The notes beneath the pieces are model-generated. The model had not been told where the DNA came from, did no database searches, and saw only the letters and a list, made by a program, of their open reading frames with translations. Of a stretch of DNA of 64,000 nt, positions 51,763-60,208 are shown one piece after another. Source of the stretch: Methylocystis parvus OBBP (GTDB lineage Bacteria > Pseudomonadota > Alphaproteobacteria > Rhizobiales > Beijerinckiaceae); contig NZ_CP092968.1 of NCBI RefSeq assembly GCF_027571405.1, forward strand, positions 2,874,001 to 2,938,000, in the 5' to 3' direction. Numbering within the stretch: position 1 is the first letter of the stretch; the number at the start of each line of letters is the position of its first letter. Made by a program: the position numbers and the translations under genes.

Positions 51763-53151
51763 ATGACGAGCAAGATATGGGGCGGACGCTTCCAGAGCGC
51801 AACCGACGCGGTTCTGGAGGCCATCAACGTCTCCATCGATTTCGACAAGCGCCTCGGTCCTCAGGACATTCGGGGCTCGCTCGCCCATATCGCCATGCTC
51901 GCCGAGCAGGGCGTCGTCGCGCCGGAAGACGCGGCGAGGATCACTGAAGGATTGACGCGTATAGCTGGTGAGATGGAGCGTGGGGAATTCCAGTTTTCGC
52001 GGACGCTCGAAGATATACATATGAACGCCGAATCGCGACTCGCGGAACTGATCGGCCCGGCAGCCGGGCGGCTTCATACCGCGCGCTCGCGCAACGATCA
52101 GGTGGCGACGGATTTCCGTCTGTATATACGTGACGATATTGACGCGCTGGACGCGCAGCTCGCCGACCTTCAGCTCGCTCTCGTCGAGCGGGCGATGGAG
52201 GAGGCGGGCAGCGTCATGCCCGGATTCACCCATCTGCAAAGCGCCCAGCCGGTGACGCTCGGCCATCACCTCCTCGCTTATGTCGAGATGATCGGCCGCG
52301 ACCGGGGCCGTTTGCGCGACGCCCGTTCGCGTCTCAACGAATGCCCGCTCGGCGCGGCGGCGCTCGCGGGCACGTCGTTCCCCATCGACCGTCACATGAC
52401 CGCGAAGGCGCTCGATTTCGACCGGCCGACCGCCAATTCGCTCGACAGCGTCTCCGACCGCGACTTCGTGCTGGAGACGCTTTCCGCCGCCGCGATCTGC
52501 GCGACGCATCTGTCGCGTTTCGCGGAAGAGATCGTGCTGTGGTCGACGCCGCAGTTCAATTTCATCTCTTTGTCGGACAAGTTCACCACCGGCTCCTCCA
52601 TCATGCCGCAGAAGCGCAATCCGGACGCGGCGGAGCTGGTGCGCGGCAAATCCGGCCGCATCATCGGCGCGCTGCAGGCGCTGCTGATCGTGATGAAGGG
52701 CCTGCCGCTCGCTTATTCCAAGGATATGCAGGAGGATAAGGAAGGCGCTTTCGATTCGCTCGACTCGCTCTCCCTCTGCATCGCCGCCATGGCCGGCATG
52801 GTCCGCGACATGAAGGTGAACCGCGAGCGCATGAAGGCGGCGGCGGGCGCCGGCTTCGCCACGGCGACCGACCTCGCCGACTGGCTGGTGCGCAAGCTGA
52901 ACCTCCCCTTCCGCGAAGCCCATCACGTCACCGGCCGCGTCGTGGCGCTGGCGGAGGGCAAAGGCGTGGGTCTCGAAGAGCTGACGCTCGCCGATCTGCA
53001 GAGCGTCGAGCCGCGTATATCCGAGGATGTCTTCGCCGTGCTCGGCGTCGAAAAGTCGGTCGAGAGCCGGGTCAGCTATGGCGGCACGGCGCCCGATAAT
53101 GTGCGCAAACAGGCGCAGAGCTGGCTCGATCGTCTGAAGGAGCGGAGATGA
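51763..53151 (+). CDS. argH: Argininosuccinate lyase
   Basis: ArgH splits argininosuccinate into arginine and fumarate, the last step of arginine synthesis. The 462-residue protein starts [34 protein letters not shown], has [21 protein letters not shown], and the family signature [12 protein letters not shown] (Ser in GSS is catalytic). The ending [27 protein letters not shown] is also typical. It overlaps the next gene as ATGA (53148-53151). Divergent tlpA begins only 24 bases away, so the two promoters must reach into each other's coding sequence. Confidence 0.97.
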   Translation: MTSKIWGGRFQSATDAVLEAINVSIDFDKRLGPQDIRGSLAHIAMLAEQGVVAPEDAARITEGLTRIAGEMERGEFQFSRTLEDIHMNAESRLAELIGPAAGRLHTARSRNDQVATDFRLYIRDDIDALDAQLADLQLALVERAMEEAGSVMPGFTHLQSAQPVTLGHHLLAYVEMIGRDRGRLRDARSRLNECPLGAAALAGTSFPIDRHMTAKALDFDRPTANSLDSVSDRDFVLETLSAAAICATHLSRFAEEIVLWSTPQFNFISLSDKFTTGSSIMPQKRNPDAAELVRGKSGRIIGALQALLIVMKGLPLAYSKDMQEDKEGAFDSLDSLSLCIAAMAGMVRDMKVNRERMKAAAGAGFATATDLADWLVRKLNLPFREAHHVTGRVVALAEGKGVGLEELTLADLQSVEPRISEDVFAVLGVEKSVESRVSYGGTAPDNVRKQAQSWLDRLKERR

Positions 53152-53756
53152 GCGAGGACGCAAGCCAGCTCTATCTCGCCACGCCGCCGCTCGCCGACGG
53201 ACGCGACTTTATTCCCGCTTTGACCAGCGCGCTCTCGGCGGGCGAGGTCGCTTCGCTCCTCATCCGCTTCGCCGTCGACGATCCCCGCAAACAGGAGGAG
53301 ATCGCCCGCGCCCTCGCGCCCATGGCGCAGGAGAAGGGCGTCGCTGTTCTGGTCGATGGTTCGCCGACGGTGGCGCTGCGCGCCAAGGCGGACGGCGCGC
53401 ATATAGAGGGCGCGGGCGCTGAGCTGACCGAGGCGGTCGGGAAGCTCTCGCCGAAATATATCGTCGGGGCCGGAAGCTTCGAGCTGCGCGACGACGCCAT
53501 GCAAGCGGGCGAGGCGGGGGTCGATTACGTGCTTTTTACGGGCGATGATCTCGACGCGCTTGTCGAGCGCGTCGGCTGGTGGGCCGAGCTTTTCAACACG
53601 CCCTGCGTCGCCCGCGCCGCATCGCTCGCAGATATTGCGCCGCTTGTGCAAGCCGGCGCGGATTTCGTCATGCTGGACGACGCTGTCTGGGCCGACGCGC
53701 GCGGCCCGGCCGCCGCGGTCGCGGAGGCGCTGGCGGCGATGAATATGGAAGGGTGA
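53148..53756 (+). CDS. Thiamine phosphate synthase (ThiE)-like protein, possibly non-catalytic
   Basis: A 202-residue TIM-barrel-like protein. It starts [35 protein letters not shown], has [24 protein letters not shown], and ends [26 protein letters not shown], matching ThiE/TenI in layout. The usual ThiE 'VHLGQ' becomes AHIEG. The pyrophosphate-binding 'TK/GxSxH' region reads [13 protein letters not shown], and the 'YxxxGPxfpTxTK' loop reads [13 protein letters not shown], so catalytic residues look altered. It overlaps argH by four bases (ATGA) and precedes a Sel1 protein by two bases after its stop. It may be regulatory or have another substrate. Confidence 0.72.
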   Translation: MSEDASQLYLATPPLADGRDFIPALTSALSAGEVASLLIRFAVDDPRKQEEIARALAPMAQEKGVAVLVDGSPTVALRAKADGAHIEGAGAELTEAVGKLSPKYIVGAGSFELRDDAMQAGEAGVDYVLFTGDDLDALVERVGWWAELFNTPCVARAASLADIAPLVQAGADFVMLDDAVWADARGPAAAVAEALAAMNMEG

Positions 53757-53758
53757 AG

Positions 53759-54772
53759 ATGAAGGAGAAGGCGCTCAACGTCCGGCTTCCTCGTCCGTCG
53801 GGACGGCCCTTTCAGGGCCTCCTCAGGATAAGCAAGCCTTCCATTCCCGCCCTTATCCTGAGCTGCGAGCGCAGCGAGGCAAGGACGAAAGCGGGCCTGG
53901 CGGCGTTGCTCTTTTTGGGTTTGCTCGACCCCGCCTTCTCTGCGCCCGCTGCGCCTGCGCCCGCCGGCGCGGCGCGCGATCTCGCTTACGGCGCCTATGA
54001 GCGGGGCGATTATCGCGCCGCGATGGCCGAGGCGAAGAAACGCGTCGACGCCAATCCCAGGGACGCCGCCGCGCTGACCCTCATCGGCCGCCTCTATCTC
54101 GAAGGCGCCGGCGTAAAGCGCGACATGAAGACGGCCATGTCCTGGTTCCAGCGCGGCGCCGAGGCGGGCGGCGCGGAGGCCGCCTATCTCTACGGCGTCG
54201 CGTCGCTCGAAGGCATCGACATCCCCAAGGACCACGCCAGGGCGCGCGCTTATCTGGAAAAGGCCGGCGCGCAGGAACATGCGGCGGCGCTGCATCTTCT
54301 CGGCGAACTCGCTTTGGAGAATGAGGGGAAGGACCCCGATTTCGCGAAGGCCATGGGCTACTTCAAGCGCGCTTCGGCGGCGGGCGATCCGGATGCGGAT
54401 TATGCGATCGGCGTGCTCTACAAGACGGGCAAGGGCGTCGAAAAGGACGACCGGCAGGCGGCCGAATGGTTCAAGCGCGCCGCCGACGCCGGCCTCGCCC
54501 CCGCCATGGTCGAATACGCCATCATGCAGTTCAACGGAACGGGCGTCGAACGCGACAAGACCGGCGCCGTCGATCTGCTGCGCAAGGCGGCGCTGAAGGG
54601 CAACCCCGTGGCGCAGAACCGGCTCGCCCATCTTTACGCGGAGGGGCTGGGCGTCGAGGTCGATCTCAAGGCCGCCAGGGAATGGCGCGACAAGGCCAAG
54701 GCGTCGGGCTTGAACGATCCGTCGCTCGACTTCCTCTCCAACGCGCCCGCGCCACAGCCGGCGAAGAAATAG
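53759..54772 (+). CDS. Sel1-repeat secreted protein with repeat-encoded N-terminal insert
   Basis: A 337-residue protein made of Sel1/TPR-like repeats (for example YGAYERGDYRAAMAEAKKRVDANPRDAAALTLIGRLYLEGAGVKRD, then six or more AxWFQRGAEAGGAEAAYLYGVASLEG-like units). Sel1 proteins act as scaffolds. The expected signal peptide (AGLAALLFLGLLDPAFSAPA) does not start at the N-terminus but at about residue 47. The first 45 residues after the start are encoded by a palindromic repeat (53791-53888), so the signal peptide is pushed inward. Either translation starts elsewhere (no better start is seen) or the insert damaged export. It follows the ThiE-like gene by two bases. Confidence 0.72.
   Translation: MKEKALNVRLPRPSGRPFQGLLRISKPSIPALILSCERSEARTKAGLAALLFLGLLDPAFSAPAAPAPAGAARDLAYGAYERGDYRAAMAEAKKRVDANPRDAAALTLIGRLYLEGAGVKRDMKTAMSWFQRGAEAGGAEAAYLYGVASLEGIDIPKDHARARAYLEKAGAQEHAAALHLLGELALENEGKDPDFAKAMGYFKRASAAGDPDADYAIGVLYKTGKGVEKDDRQAAEWFKRAADAGLAPAMVEYAIMQFNGTGVERDKTGAVDLLRKAALKGNPVAQNRLAHLYAEGLGVEVDLKAAREWRDKAKASGLNDPSLDFLSNAPAPQPAKK
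53791..53888. repeat. Palindromic repeat inside the N-terminal part of the Sel1 gene
   Basis: Arms TCGTCC (53791-53796) and GGACGA (53883-53888) enclose GGCCCT-ttc-AGGGCC (53805-53819) and the perfect 11-base pair CTCAGGATAAG (53822-53832) / CTTATCCTGAG (53852-53862). The block GACGGCCC...GGGCCTCCTCAG is shared with 11191-11315, showing the same family. The 98 bases are read without a stop in the gene's frame. Confidence 0.8.
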
Positions 54773-54777
54773 CGCGC

Positions 54778-55665
54778 ATGTCGGAAGAGGCGCGCGCCCT
54801 CGCGCATTATCTCAGGACGAATGTGAAGCCCGCGCTCGCCGCGGCCAGAAGCCCGGCGGAGGCGGCCGCGATACTCGATCGGCGCCCGCCGGACTTTCCC
54901 GATGCGGGCGGGCGGCCCGTGACCTTGGGCGGCGTCGAGGGCTTGTGGATCGCCGCGTCCGGCGCGCCGCAGGCGACGCTGCTTTATCTTCACGGCGGCG
55001 CTTATTTCGCCGGCGCGCCACGACTTTACGGCCCCGTGCTGCGCGCCTTCGCGGACGCCCGCTTTGACGTCTTCGCACCCGCTTATCGGCTGGCGCCCGC
55101 GCATCCTTTTCCAGCGGCGCTGGACGATGCGCGCGCCGCTTACGCCGCCTTGCGCGCGACGGCGCGCGCGCCCATCGTCTTTTCGGGCGATTCCGCGGGC
55201 GGCGGTCTGGCGCTCGCCGTGATGATCGCCGAGCGCGAGGCGGGCCGCGCCTTGCCGCGCGCCGCCGCCTTGTTCTCCCCCTGGACCGACCTCGCCGCAA
55301 CGGGCGCCTCGGCGCGCGAGAACGAAGAAAAGGACGCGCTCTTCACGCGCCTGATGCTGCGCGTCGGCGCGCGCGCCTATCTCGGCGGCCAGAACCCGAA
55401 AACGCCGCTGGCCTCGCCGCTTTACGCCGACCTTTCCGGCCTGCCGCCGCTGCTTCTGCATGTCGGCGCGGATGAGATGCTGCGCGACGATTCGGTGCGC
55501 GTCGTCGAGCGGGCGCGTGACGCGGGCGTCGCGGCGGAGCTGAAGATCTGGCCCGACGCGCCGCATGGCTGGCAGGCGATGGACGCCTGCCCGGAGGGCG
55601 AAGAGTCACGCCGGGAGGCGATCGCTTTTCTCGCACGCATGGTCGCCTCGGAGCGGGCGGGCTGA
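54778..55665 (+). CDS. Alpha/beta hydrolase of the hormone-sensitive-lipase (esterase) family
   Basis: A 295-residue hydrolase with the HSL oxyanion-hole motif LYLHGGAYFAGAP and the nucleophile elbow VFSGDSAGGGLALAVM (GDSAGG). Acid and His come from the C-terminal VGADEMLRDDS and PDAPHGW. Such enzymes cleave short acyl esters or lactones. There is no signal peptide. The start at 54778 is five bases after the Sel1 stop, so it is in the same unit. Substrate is unknown. Confidence 0.88.
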   Translation: MSEEARALAHYLRTNVKPALAAARSPAEAAAILDRRPPDFPDAGGRPVTLGGVEGLWIAASGAPQATLLYLHGGAYFAGAPRLYGPVLRAFADARFDVFAPAYRLAPAHPFPAALDDARAAYAALRATARAPIVFSGDSAGGGLALAVMIAEREAGRALPRAAALFSPWTDLAATGASARENEEKDALFTRLMLRVGARAYLGGQNPKTPLASPLYADLSGLPPLLLHVGADEMLRDDSVRVVERARDAGVAAELKIWPDAPHGWQAMDACPEGEESRREAIAFLARMVASERAG

Positions 55666-55679
55666 AGCCCGCCGGGCCC

Positions 55680-56447
55680 TCACTTCTTCCCGTCGCAAAC
55701 CGGCTGGTCGCATTTGCGCGCATTGCCGATGATCTCGCGCAGAGATTTCTCCCCCGGCCAGCCGAGGATCGCCACGCCGGCGATCACGAATGACGGCGTC
55801 ATGGCGAGGCCGAGCGACTCCGCGAGGCGCGTTTGACGGCGGATGACGTCGCCGACCGTTTGGCTGTCGGCGGATTGCTCGATTTTGGCGGCGTCGAGGC
55901 CCATGGCCCCCGCGACCATCAGCGCCGTCTGGCCGTTCGCGCCGCCCCGCGCCGCATAGAGTCTCTCGTGAAATTCATATGCTTTCGCCGGGCCGTAAAG
56001 GCGCAGGACGGATTGCTGAACCTTCGCCGCCTGGACGGAGCCGGCGGAGAGAATCGCATTGTTGACGAGGCCGACGCGCAGATTCGGATCGCTTTGCGCG
56101 ATCGCCGCGATGTCGGCGGCCGCCTTGCGGCAATAGGCGCAATTATAGTCGAAGAACTCATAGAGAATGACGTCGCCGTCGCGCCTGCCTCGCCAGATGA
56201 CGCCGGGTAAGTTCGCGGGGTCGAGTTCGGAAGGGATGCGAAAATTTCGCATCGGCTCTCCCGCGTCGTCTCGCAATGGGAAGGCGGAGTCGTCCTGCGC
56301 GCGCAGGGGCGACGCGGCGAGAATGGGCAGCGCGGCGAGCGCCAAGAGCGATAAGAGCGCCAAGCGACGGGTCGGCGGAGATTTGTCGGGAGCCAAGAAT
56401 TCGTTCCGTTTGGAAAAGCTGAGAGACTGGCGGGCGCTCACCCCCAT
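55680..56447 (-). CDS. DsbA-family thiol:disulfide oxidoreductase (periplasmic)
   Basis: A 255-residue DsbA/ScsC-like protein. It has an N-terminal signal segment (RRLALLSLLALAALPILAASPLRA) and then the active-site block DVILYEFFDYNCAYCRKAAADI (CAYC). The helical insert and the cis-Pro region LGLAMTPSFVIAGVAILGWPG follow. The family includes DsbA, DsbG and ScsC, which oxidise or isomerise periplasmic disulfides. It starts inside the end of the M48 protease gene (overlap of ten bases), so it is the third gene of the LemA-protease-DsbA set. Confidence 0.88.
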   Translation of the reverse strand: MGVSARQSLSFSKRNEFLAPDKSPPTRRLALLSLLALAALPILAASPLRAQDDSAFPLRDDAGEPMRNFRIPSELDPANLPGVIWRGRRDGDVILYEFFDYNCAYCRKAAADIAAIAQSDPNLRVGLVNNAILSAGSVQAAKVQQSVLRLYGPAKAYEFHERLYAARGGANGQTALMVAGAMGLDAAKIEQSADSQTVGDVIRRQTRLAESLGLAMTPSFVIAGVAILGWPGEKSLREIIGNARKCDQPVCDGKK

Positions 56448-57568
56448 GGCCCGGGTTTCGGCGGGTCGAGCGGAGTCCGGCCGTCTTGCGGCAGAAAGGA
56501 CGCTTGCGATCCGTCCGGCGGCGCGAGCGGCTCAGGCGGCGCGCTTTCATCCGCGATCGGCTGTGGCGGCGCGACCGGGCCGATGTCATGGCCGCCCGCA
56601 TAGTCGATCAGCGCCCGCACGCGCTCGTTGACGGAAGGATGCGTCGCAAACCAGCCCGATTCCGGAACCCGCGCCGGGCTCTCGATGAAGAAGGCGTGCA
56701 TGCGCGAGGGCATCTCGACGATGACCGAATGCGCCTCGATCTTTCGCAAAGCCGAGATCATGGCGTCCGGATTCTTGGTCAGCTCCGCCGAGCCGGCGTC
56801 GGCGAGATATTCGCGCGAGCGCGACAGCGCGAAGCGGATCAGCACGGAGGCGCCCCAGCTCAGCGCGATGATGAGCAGCGCCACGATGATGGCGAGACCC
56901 GCGCCGTTTTCGCGCCGGTTGTTCTCGCGCTCCGGCGGGCGGTAAGGCGAGAAGCCGAAGGGAAAGTCCCAACGGCGGATGACGAGATCGGCGACGAAGG
57001 CGAAAATGCCGGCGAAGATGACGGCGATCACCATCATCTGGACGTCGCGATTGCGAATATGGGTCAGCTCATGGGCCAGAACCGCCTCGATCTCGGGGTC
57101 TGTCAGCTCCAGGAGCAGGCCGCGCGTGACGGCGACCTTGTATTGTCCCTCCTTCAGCCCGGAGGCGTAGGCGTTGAGCGCGTCGCTCTCGATGATCTGC
57201 AGCGCCGGGATCGGCACGCCGCGCGAGATGCAGAGATTTTCGAGGAGATTGTAGAGGCGCGGGGATTCGGCGCGCGAAAGCGCATGCGCGCCGGTCGCGA
57301 AATCGATCATCTTCTGATGGAAGAGATAGGCGATGGCGAACCAGGCTCCTGCCGCCGCGACGCCGATCGGCCAGCCGCGTTCGACATCCTTGAAGGCGCG
57401 CGCGGCGATCCATTCGAAGGGCGCGCCCTGCGGCGAATTCACCGCTTCGACGATCAGGGCGAAGGAAAACATCAAAGCGAACAGCAGCACGACGAAGCCG
57501 GCCAGCAGAAAGGCCGAACGCAGCCGGTTGGCGCGGATATGGGTGTAGAGGCCGTAGGCTTTGAACAT
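56438..57568 (-). CDS. M48-family membrane zinc metalloprotease (HtpX-like)
   Basis: A 376-residue membrane protease. Two hydrophobic helices lie near the N-terminus (FLLAGFVVLLFALMFSFALI, IGVAAAGAWFAIAYLF). Then comes the active site AVLAHELTHIRNRDVQMM with HELTH, and the third ligand region LSRSREYLADAGSAELTKNPDAMISALRKIE. Two more hydrophobic helices and a soluble C-terminal end (Pro-rich, PPEPLAPPDGSQASFLPQ) follow. HtpX-like proteases degrade misfolded membrane proteins. lemA lies upstream and dsbA downstream, a common pairing. The ATG at 57568 is chosen over a more distant in-frame start that begins in a palindromic repeat. Confidence 0.9.
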   Translation of the reverse strand: MFKAYGLYTHIRANRLRSAFLLAGFVVLLFALMFSFALIVEAVNSPQGAPFEWIAARAFKDVERGWPIGVAAAGAWFAIAYLFHQKMIDFATGAHALSRAESPRLYNLLENLCISRGVPIPALQIIESDALNAYASGLKEGQYKVAVTRGLLLELTDPEIEAVLAHELTHIRNRDVQMMVIAVIFAGIFAFVADLVIRRWDFPFGFSPYRPPERENNRRENGAGLAIIVALLIIALSWGASVLIRFALSRSREYLADAGSAELTKNPDAMISALRKIEAHSVIVEMPSRMHAFFIESPARVPESGWFATHPSVNERVRALIDYAGGHDIGPVAPPQPIADESAPPEPLAPPDGSQASFLPQDGRTPLDPPKPGPWG

Positions 57569-57595
57569 GGTAGGGCCACCGTCTTGCTCGGAGAC

Positions 57596-57710
57596 CGTCA
57601 TTGCGAGAGCCATATGCGAAGCCGGGTATGCCCGACTTCGGGAAAATGCGGCGAAGCAATCCAGAGTCGTGATGAGGCTCTTGGATTGCGTCGCTTCGCT
57701 CGCAATGACG
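57596..57710. repeat. Palindromic repeat with CGTCATTGCGAG arms between lemA and the M48 gene
   Basis: Perfect 12-base arms CGTCATTGCGAG (57596-57607) and CTCGCAATGACG (57699-57710) enclose GCGAAGCAATCCAGAG and its near complement CTCTTGGATTGCGTCGCTTCGC, plus GAAGCCGGGTATGCCCGACTTC. This is a widespread bacterial palindromic element family. It is transcribed inside the lemA-protease operon. Confidence 0.85.
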
Positions 57711-57725
57711 GGCTGAGTCTAATTC

Positions 57726-58286
57726 TTAAAACTGCACCTTCGGCGGCGCCTCGACGGCTTTCTGCTCCGCTTCGCCAAGCTCGAAATATTCGATGGGCTG
57801 GAAGCCGAAGCGGTCGGCGAGCAGGAAGCCGGGAAAGCCCTCGCGCATGGCGTTATATTCGGCGACCGTATTGTTGAGGAAGCGCCGGGCGGCCGAGATC
57901 TTGTTCTCTATGTCCGAAAGCTCGCTCTGGAGCTGCTGGAAATTCTGGTTGGCCTTGAGGTCCGGATAGGCCTCCGAGAGGGCGATGAGGCGGGACAGCG
58001 CGCCGGTCAGCGCGTTCTCCGCCGCGCCCTGCGCATTGGGCCCCGAGGCGGCGACGGCGGCGTTGCGCGCCTTGATGACGTCTTCGAGCGTCGAGCGCTC
58101 ATGAGTGGCGTAGCCTTTCACCGTCTCGACCAGGTTCGGGATCAGGTCGTGCCGCTGCTTGAGCTGGACATTGATGTCGGAGAAAGCCTGTTTGCTGCGC
58201 TGTCGTAAATTGACGAGCCCGTTATAGACGCCGACGAGCCAGAAACCGATGACGGCCGCGAGGCCCAATAAGACAAGAAGCGCCAT
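57726..58286 (-). CDS. lemA: LemA family protein
   Basis: A 186-residue protein with one N-terminal membrane helix (ALLVLLGLAAVIGFWLVGVYNGLV). A long coiled, mainly helical domain follows with NLRQRSKQAFSDINVQLKQRHDLIPNLVETVKGYATHERSTLEDVIKARNAA and the block FLNNTVAEYNAMREGFPGFLLADRFGFQPIEYFE near the end. This is the standard LemA pattern (about 185-200 residues). LemA proteins are often encoded next to an M48 protease, as here, but the biochemical role is unclear. The genes downstream are the M48 protease (across a repeat) and the DsbA-like gene. Confidence 0.95.
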   Translation of the reverse strand: MALLVLLGLAAVIGFWLVGVYNGLVNLRQRSKQAFSDINVQLKQRHDLIPNLVETVKGYATHERSTLEDVIKARNAAVAASGPNAQGAAENALTGALSRLIALSEAYPDLKANQNFQQLQSELSDIENKISAARRFLNNTVAEYNAMREGFPGFLLADRFGFQPIEYFELGEAEQKAVEAPPKVQF

Positions 58287-58454
58287 GCCCGATTCCTCCC
58301 TTGGCCCGCGCCGCGCCGGCTGGGCCCGGCCATGTTAGCCTTCCGACCGCCGGAGGCAAAGGCGGACGCCATTTGACGGAAAGCCTGGTCGCGCCTATCT
58401 CTTGAGGCAATGCTCGACAGTCGCGAAACCGCGACGAAACCGACAAGAAACGCA

Positions 58455-59024
58455 ATGGCTCTTCGCGAGATCATCACCCTTCCCGACCCTCGGCTGCGCA
58501 AGGTCTCCGAGCCGGTGGCGCGCATCGACGCCGAAATCCAGCAGCTTCTCGACGACATGCTGGAGACCATGTACGAGGCGCCCGGCATCGGGCTGGCCGC
58601 CATTCAGGTCGCGGTCCCGAAACGCATCGTCGTCGTCGACATCGGCAAGACCGAGGAGGAGCGCAATCCGCTCTTTCTCATCAATCCGGAGATCGTCTGG
58701 GCCTCCGAGGAGTTCTCCTCCTACAATGAGGGCTGCCTCTCGGTGCCGGATTATTTCGACGATGTGAAGCGCCCCGCAATGGTGAAGGTGCGTCACCTCG
58801 ACCGCAAGGGCGAGACGGTGGAGTTCGACGCCGCCGGCCTGCTCGCCACCGTCGTGCAGCACGAGCTGGAGCATCTCGACGGCGGACTTTTCATCGACAA
58901 TCTCTCGCGCCTGAAGCGCGAACGCGTCGTGAAGAAATTCACGAAGGCCGCGCGCTTCGACGAGATCGCGGCGCAGCGTCGCGCCGAGGGCGCCGCCCGC
59001 GAGGCCGAAAAAGCCGAGGCCTGA
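58455..59024 (+). CDS. def: Peptide deformylase
   Basis: The 189-residue metalloenzyme removes the formyl group from new proteins. It has all three motifs: GIGLAAIQVAVPK (motif 1), EGCLSVPDYFDD (motif 2 with the metal Cys) and VVQHELEHLDGGLFID (motif 3 with HELEH). A helical C-terminal tail is Arg/Ala/Glu-rich. The start at 58455 matches the family N-terminus (ALREIITLPDPRLRKVSEPV); an earlier in-frame ATG is not needed. fmt follows three bases after the stop, the usual def-fmt order. Confidence 0.97.
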   Translation: MALREIITLPDPRLRKVSEPVARIDAEIQQLLDDMLETMYEAPGIGLAAIQVAVPKRIVVVDIGKTEEERNPLFLINPEIVWASEEFSSYNEGCLSVPDYFDDVKRPAMVKVRHLDRKGETVEFDAAGLLATVVQHELEHLDGGLFIDNLSRLKRERVVKKFTKAARFDEIAAQRRAEGAAREAEKAEA

Positions 59025-59027
59025 CAT

Positions 59028-59954
59028 TTGCGCCTGATTTTCATGGGCACGCCGGACTTCGCGACGGCGTTGCTGAAAGAGATTTGCGCGCGCGGCCATG
59101 AGGTTGCGGCCGTCTATTCCCAGCCGCCGCGTCCCGCCGGGCGCGGCATGTCGGAAAAGAAATCCAGCGTCCACCAATTCGCCGAAAGCAAAGGGCTCTT
59201 CGTGCGCACGCCGAAAAGCCTGCGTAACGCCGAGGAGCAGGAGTTGTTTCGCGCGCTCGGGGCCGACGTCGCTGTGGTCGTGGCCTATGGATTGCTGCTG
59301 CCGCAGCCGATCCTCGACGCGCCCAAACATGGATGTCTCAATCTCCATGGTTCGCTCCTGCCGCGCTGGCGCGGCGCGGCGCCCATCCAGCGCGCCATCA
59401 TGGCGGGCGATAAGGAAAGCGGCGTCGAGGTGATGAAGATGGACGCAGGGCTCGACACGGGCCCTGTCGCCCTTTCCGCGCGGACGCCCATCGGGCCGGA
59501 CATGACTGCCGGGGAGCTGCACGACAAGCTTGCGGAGCTCGGCGCGCCGCTAATGGCCGACGCGCTCGATCTGCTCGCGAAAGGCGACTTGCGCTTCACG
59601 CCCCAGAGCGAGGAGGGCGCCTGCTACGCCGCCAAGATCGGCAAGGCGGAGGCGCGCATCGACTGGCGTCGGCGCGCTCAGGCGCTGCACGACCATGTGC
59701 GCGGCCTGACCCCCTTTCCCGGCGCTTTCTTCGAGGGCGATTTCGGTCATGGCGTGGAACGCGTAAAGGTGTCGCGCGCGAAGGTGGAAGCGGGCAGGGG
59801 CGCCCCGGGGACCGTGCTGGACGATATGGGCCTCGTCGCCTGCGGCGAGGACGCGCTGCGGCTCCTTCGCGTGCAGCGCGCCGGCAAGGCCGAAATGGGG
59901 GTCGAGGAATTTCTGCGCGGGCGCAAGCTCGCCAAGGGCGTTGTGCTGGGATGA
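59028..59954 (+). CDS. fmt: Methionyl-tRNA formyltransferase
   Basis: The 308-residue enzyme formylates initiator Met-tRNA using 10-formyl-THF. It starts RLIFMGTPDFATALLKEI and has the catalytic block HGSLLPRWRGAAPIQRAIMAGDKESGVEVMKMDAGLDTGPV (Asn-His-Asp site, with the N in CLNLHGS). The C-terminal OB-like domain is present (PGTVLDDMGLVACGEDALRLLRVQRAGKAEM). The start codon is TTG at 59028, since no ATG or GTG lies close to the conserved N-terminus. It is translationally close to def (three bases). truA follows after a 254-base gap holding a repeat. Confidence 0.96.
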   Translation: MRLIFMGTPDFATALLKEICARGHEVAAVYSQPPRPAGRGMSEKKSSVHQFAESKGLFVRTPKSLRNAEEQELFRALGADVAVVVAYGLLLPQPILDAPKHGCLNLHGSLLPRWRGAAPIQRAIMAGDKESGVEVMKMDAGLDTGPVALSARTPIGPDMTAGELHDKLAELGAPLMADALDLLAKGDLRFTPQSEEGACYAAKIGKAEARIDWRRRAQALHDHVRGLTPFPGAFFEGDFGHGVERVKVSRAKVEAGRGAPGTVLDDMGLVACGEDALRLLRVQRAGKAEMGVEEFLRGRKLAKGVVLG

Positions 59955-60006
59955 CGCGCACATCGCAGCCGGTCGATGATATGAAGATCCGCGATCTCGC
60001 CGCCAT

Positions 60007-60125
60007 CATCCCTCCCCTTTACGGGGAGGGTGGCGCGCGAAGCGCGAGGGGTGGGGTCCAGCGCGCGGCCTTGCCCCACCCGGCCCCGCTGCGCGGGGCC
60101 ACCCTCCCCGTAAAGGGGAGGGATG
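60007..60125. repeat. Palindromic repeat with perfect 27-base arms between fmt and truA
   Basis: Arms 60007-60033 and 60099-60125 are perfect 27-base inverted repeats; the left one begins CATCCCTCCCCTTTACGGGG. Between them are further short palindromes (GCGCGC, GGGGTGGGG). The element lies within the fmt-truA spacer. Both arms can also fold on themselves (CCCCTTTACGGGG). Its CCCTCCCC style relates it to the repeats at 8648-8800 and 10373-10481. Confidence 0.9.
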
Positions 60126-60208
60126 GGGTCGCAGCGGCTTCGTCGCGTAAAACCATAGCGCCGAACTTGCTTCGACGCGCCGCGTCATGCCCTGTCGGCG
60201 CGCCCTGA

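Noticed and set aside
51097..53163. A 688-codon open frame that would fuse a long N-terminal part to TlpA
   Set aside because: The first 475 codons are the antisense of argH. The ATG at 51738 gives a proper signal anchor and a full TlpA, so the long form is an accident of high GC.
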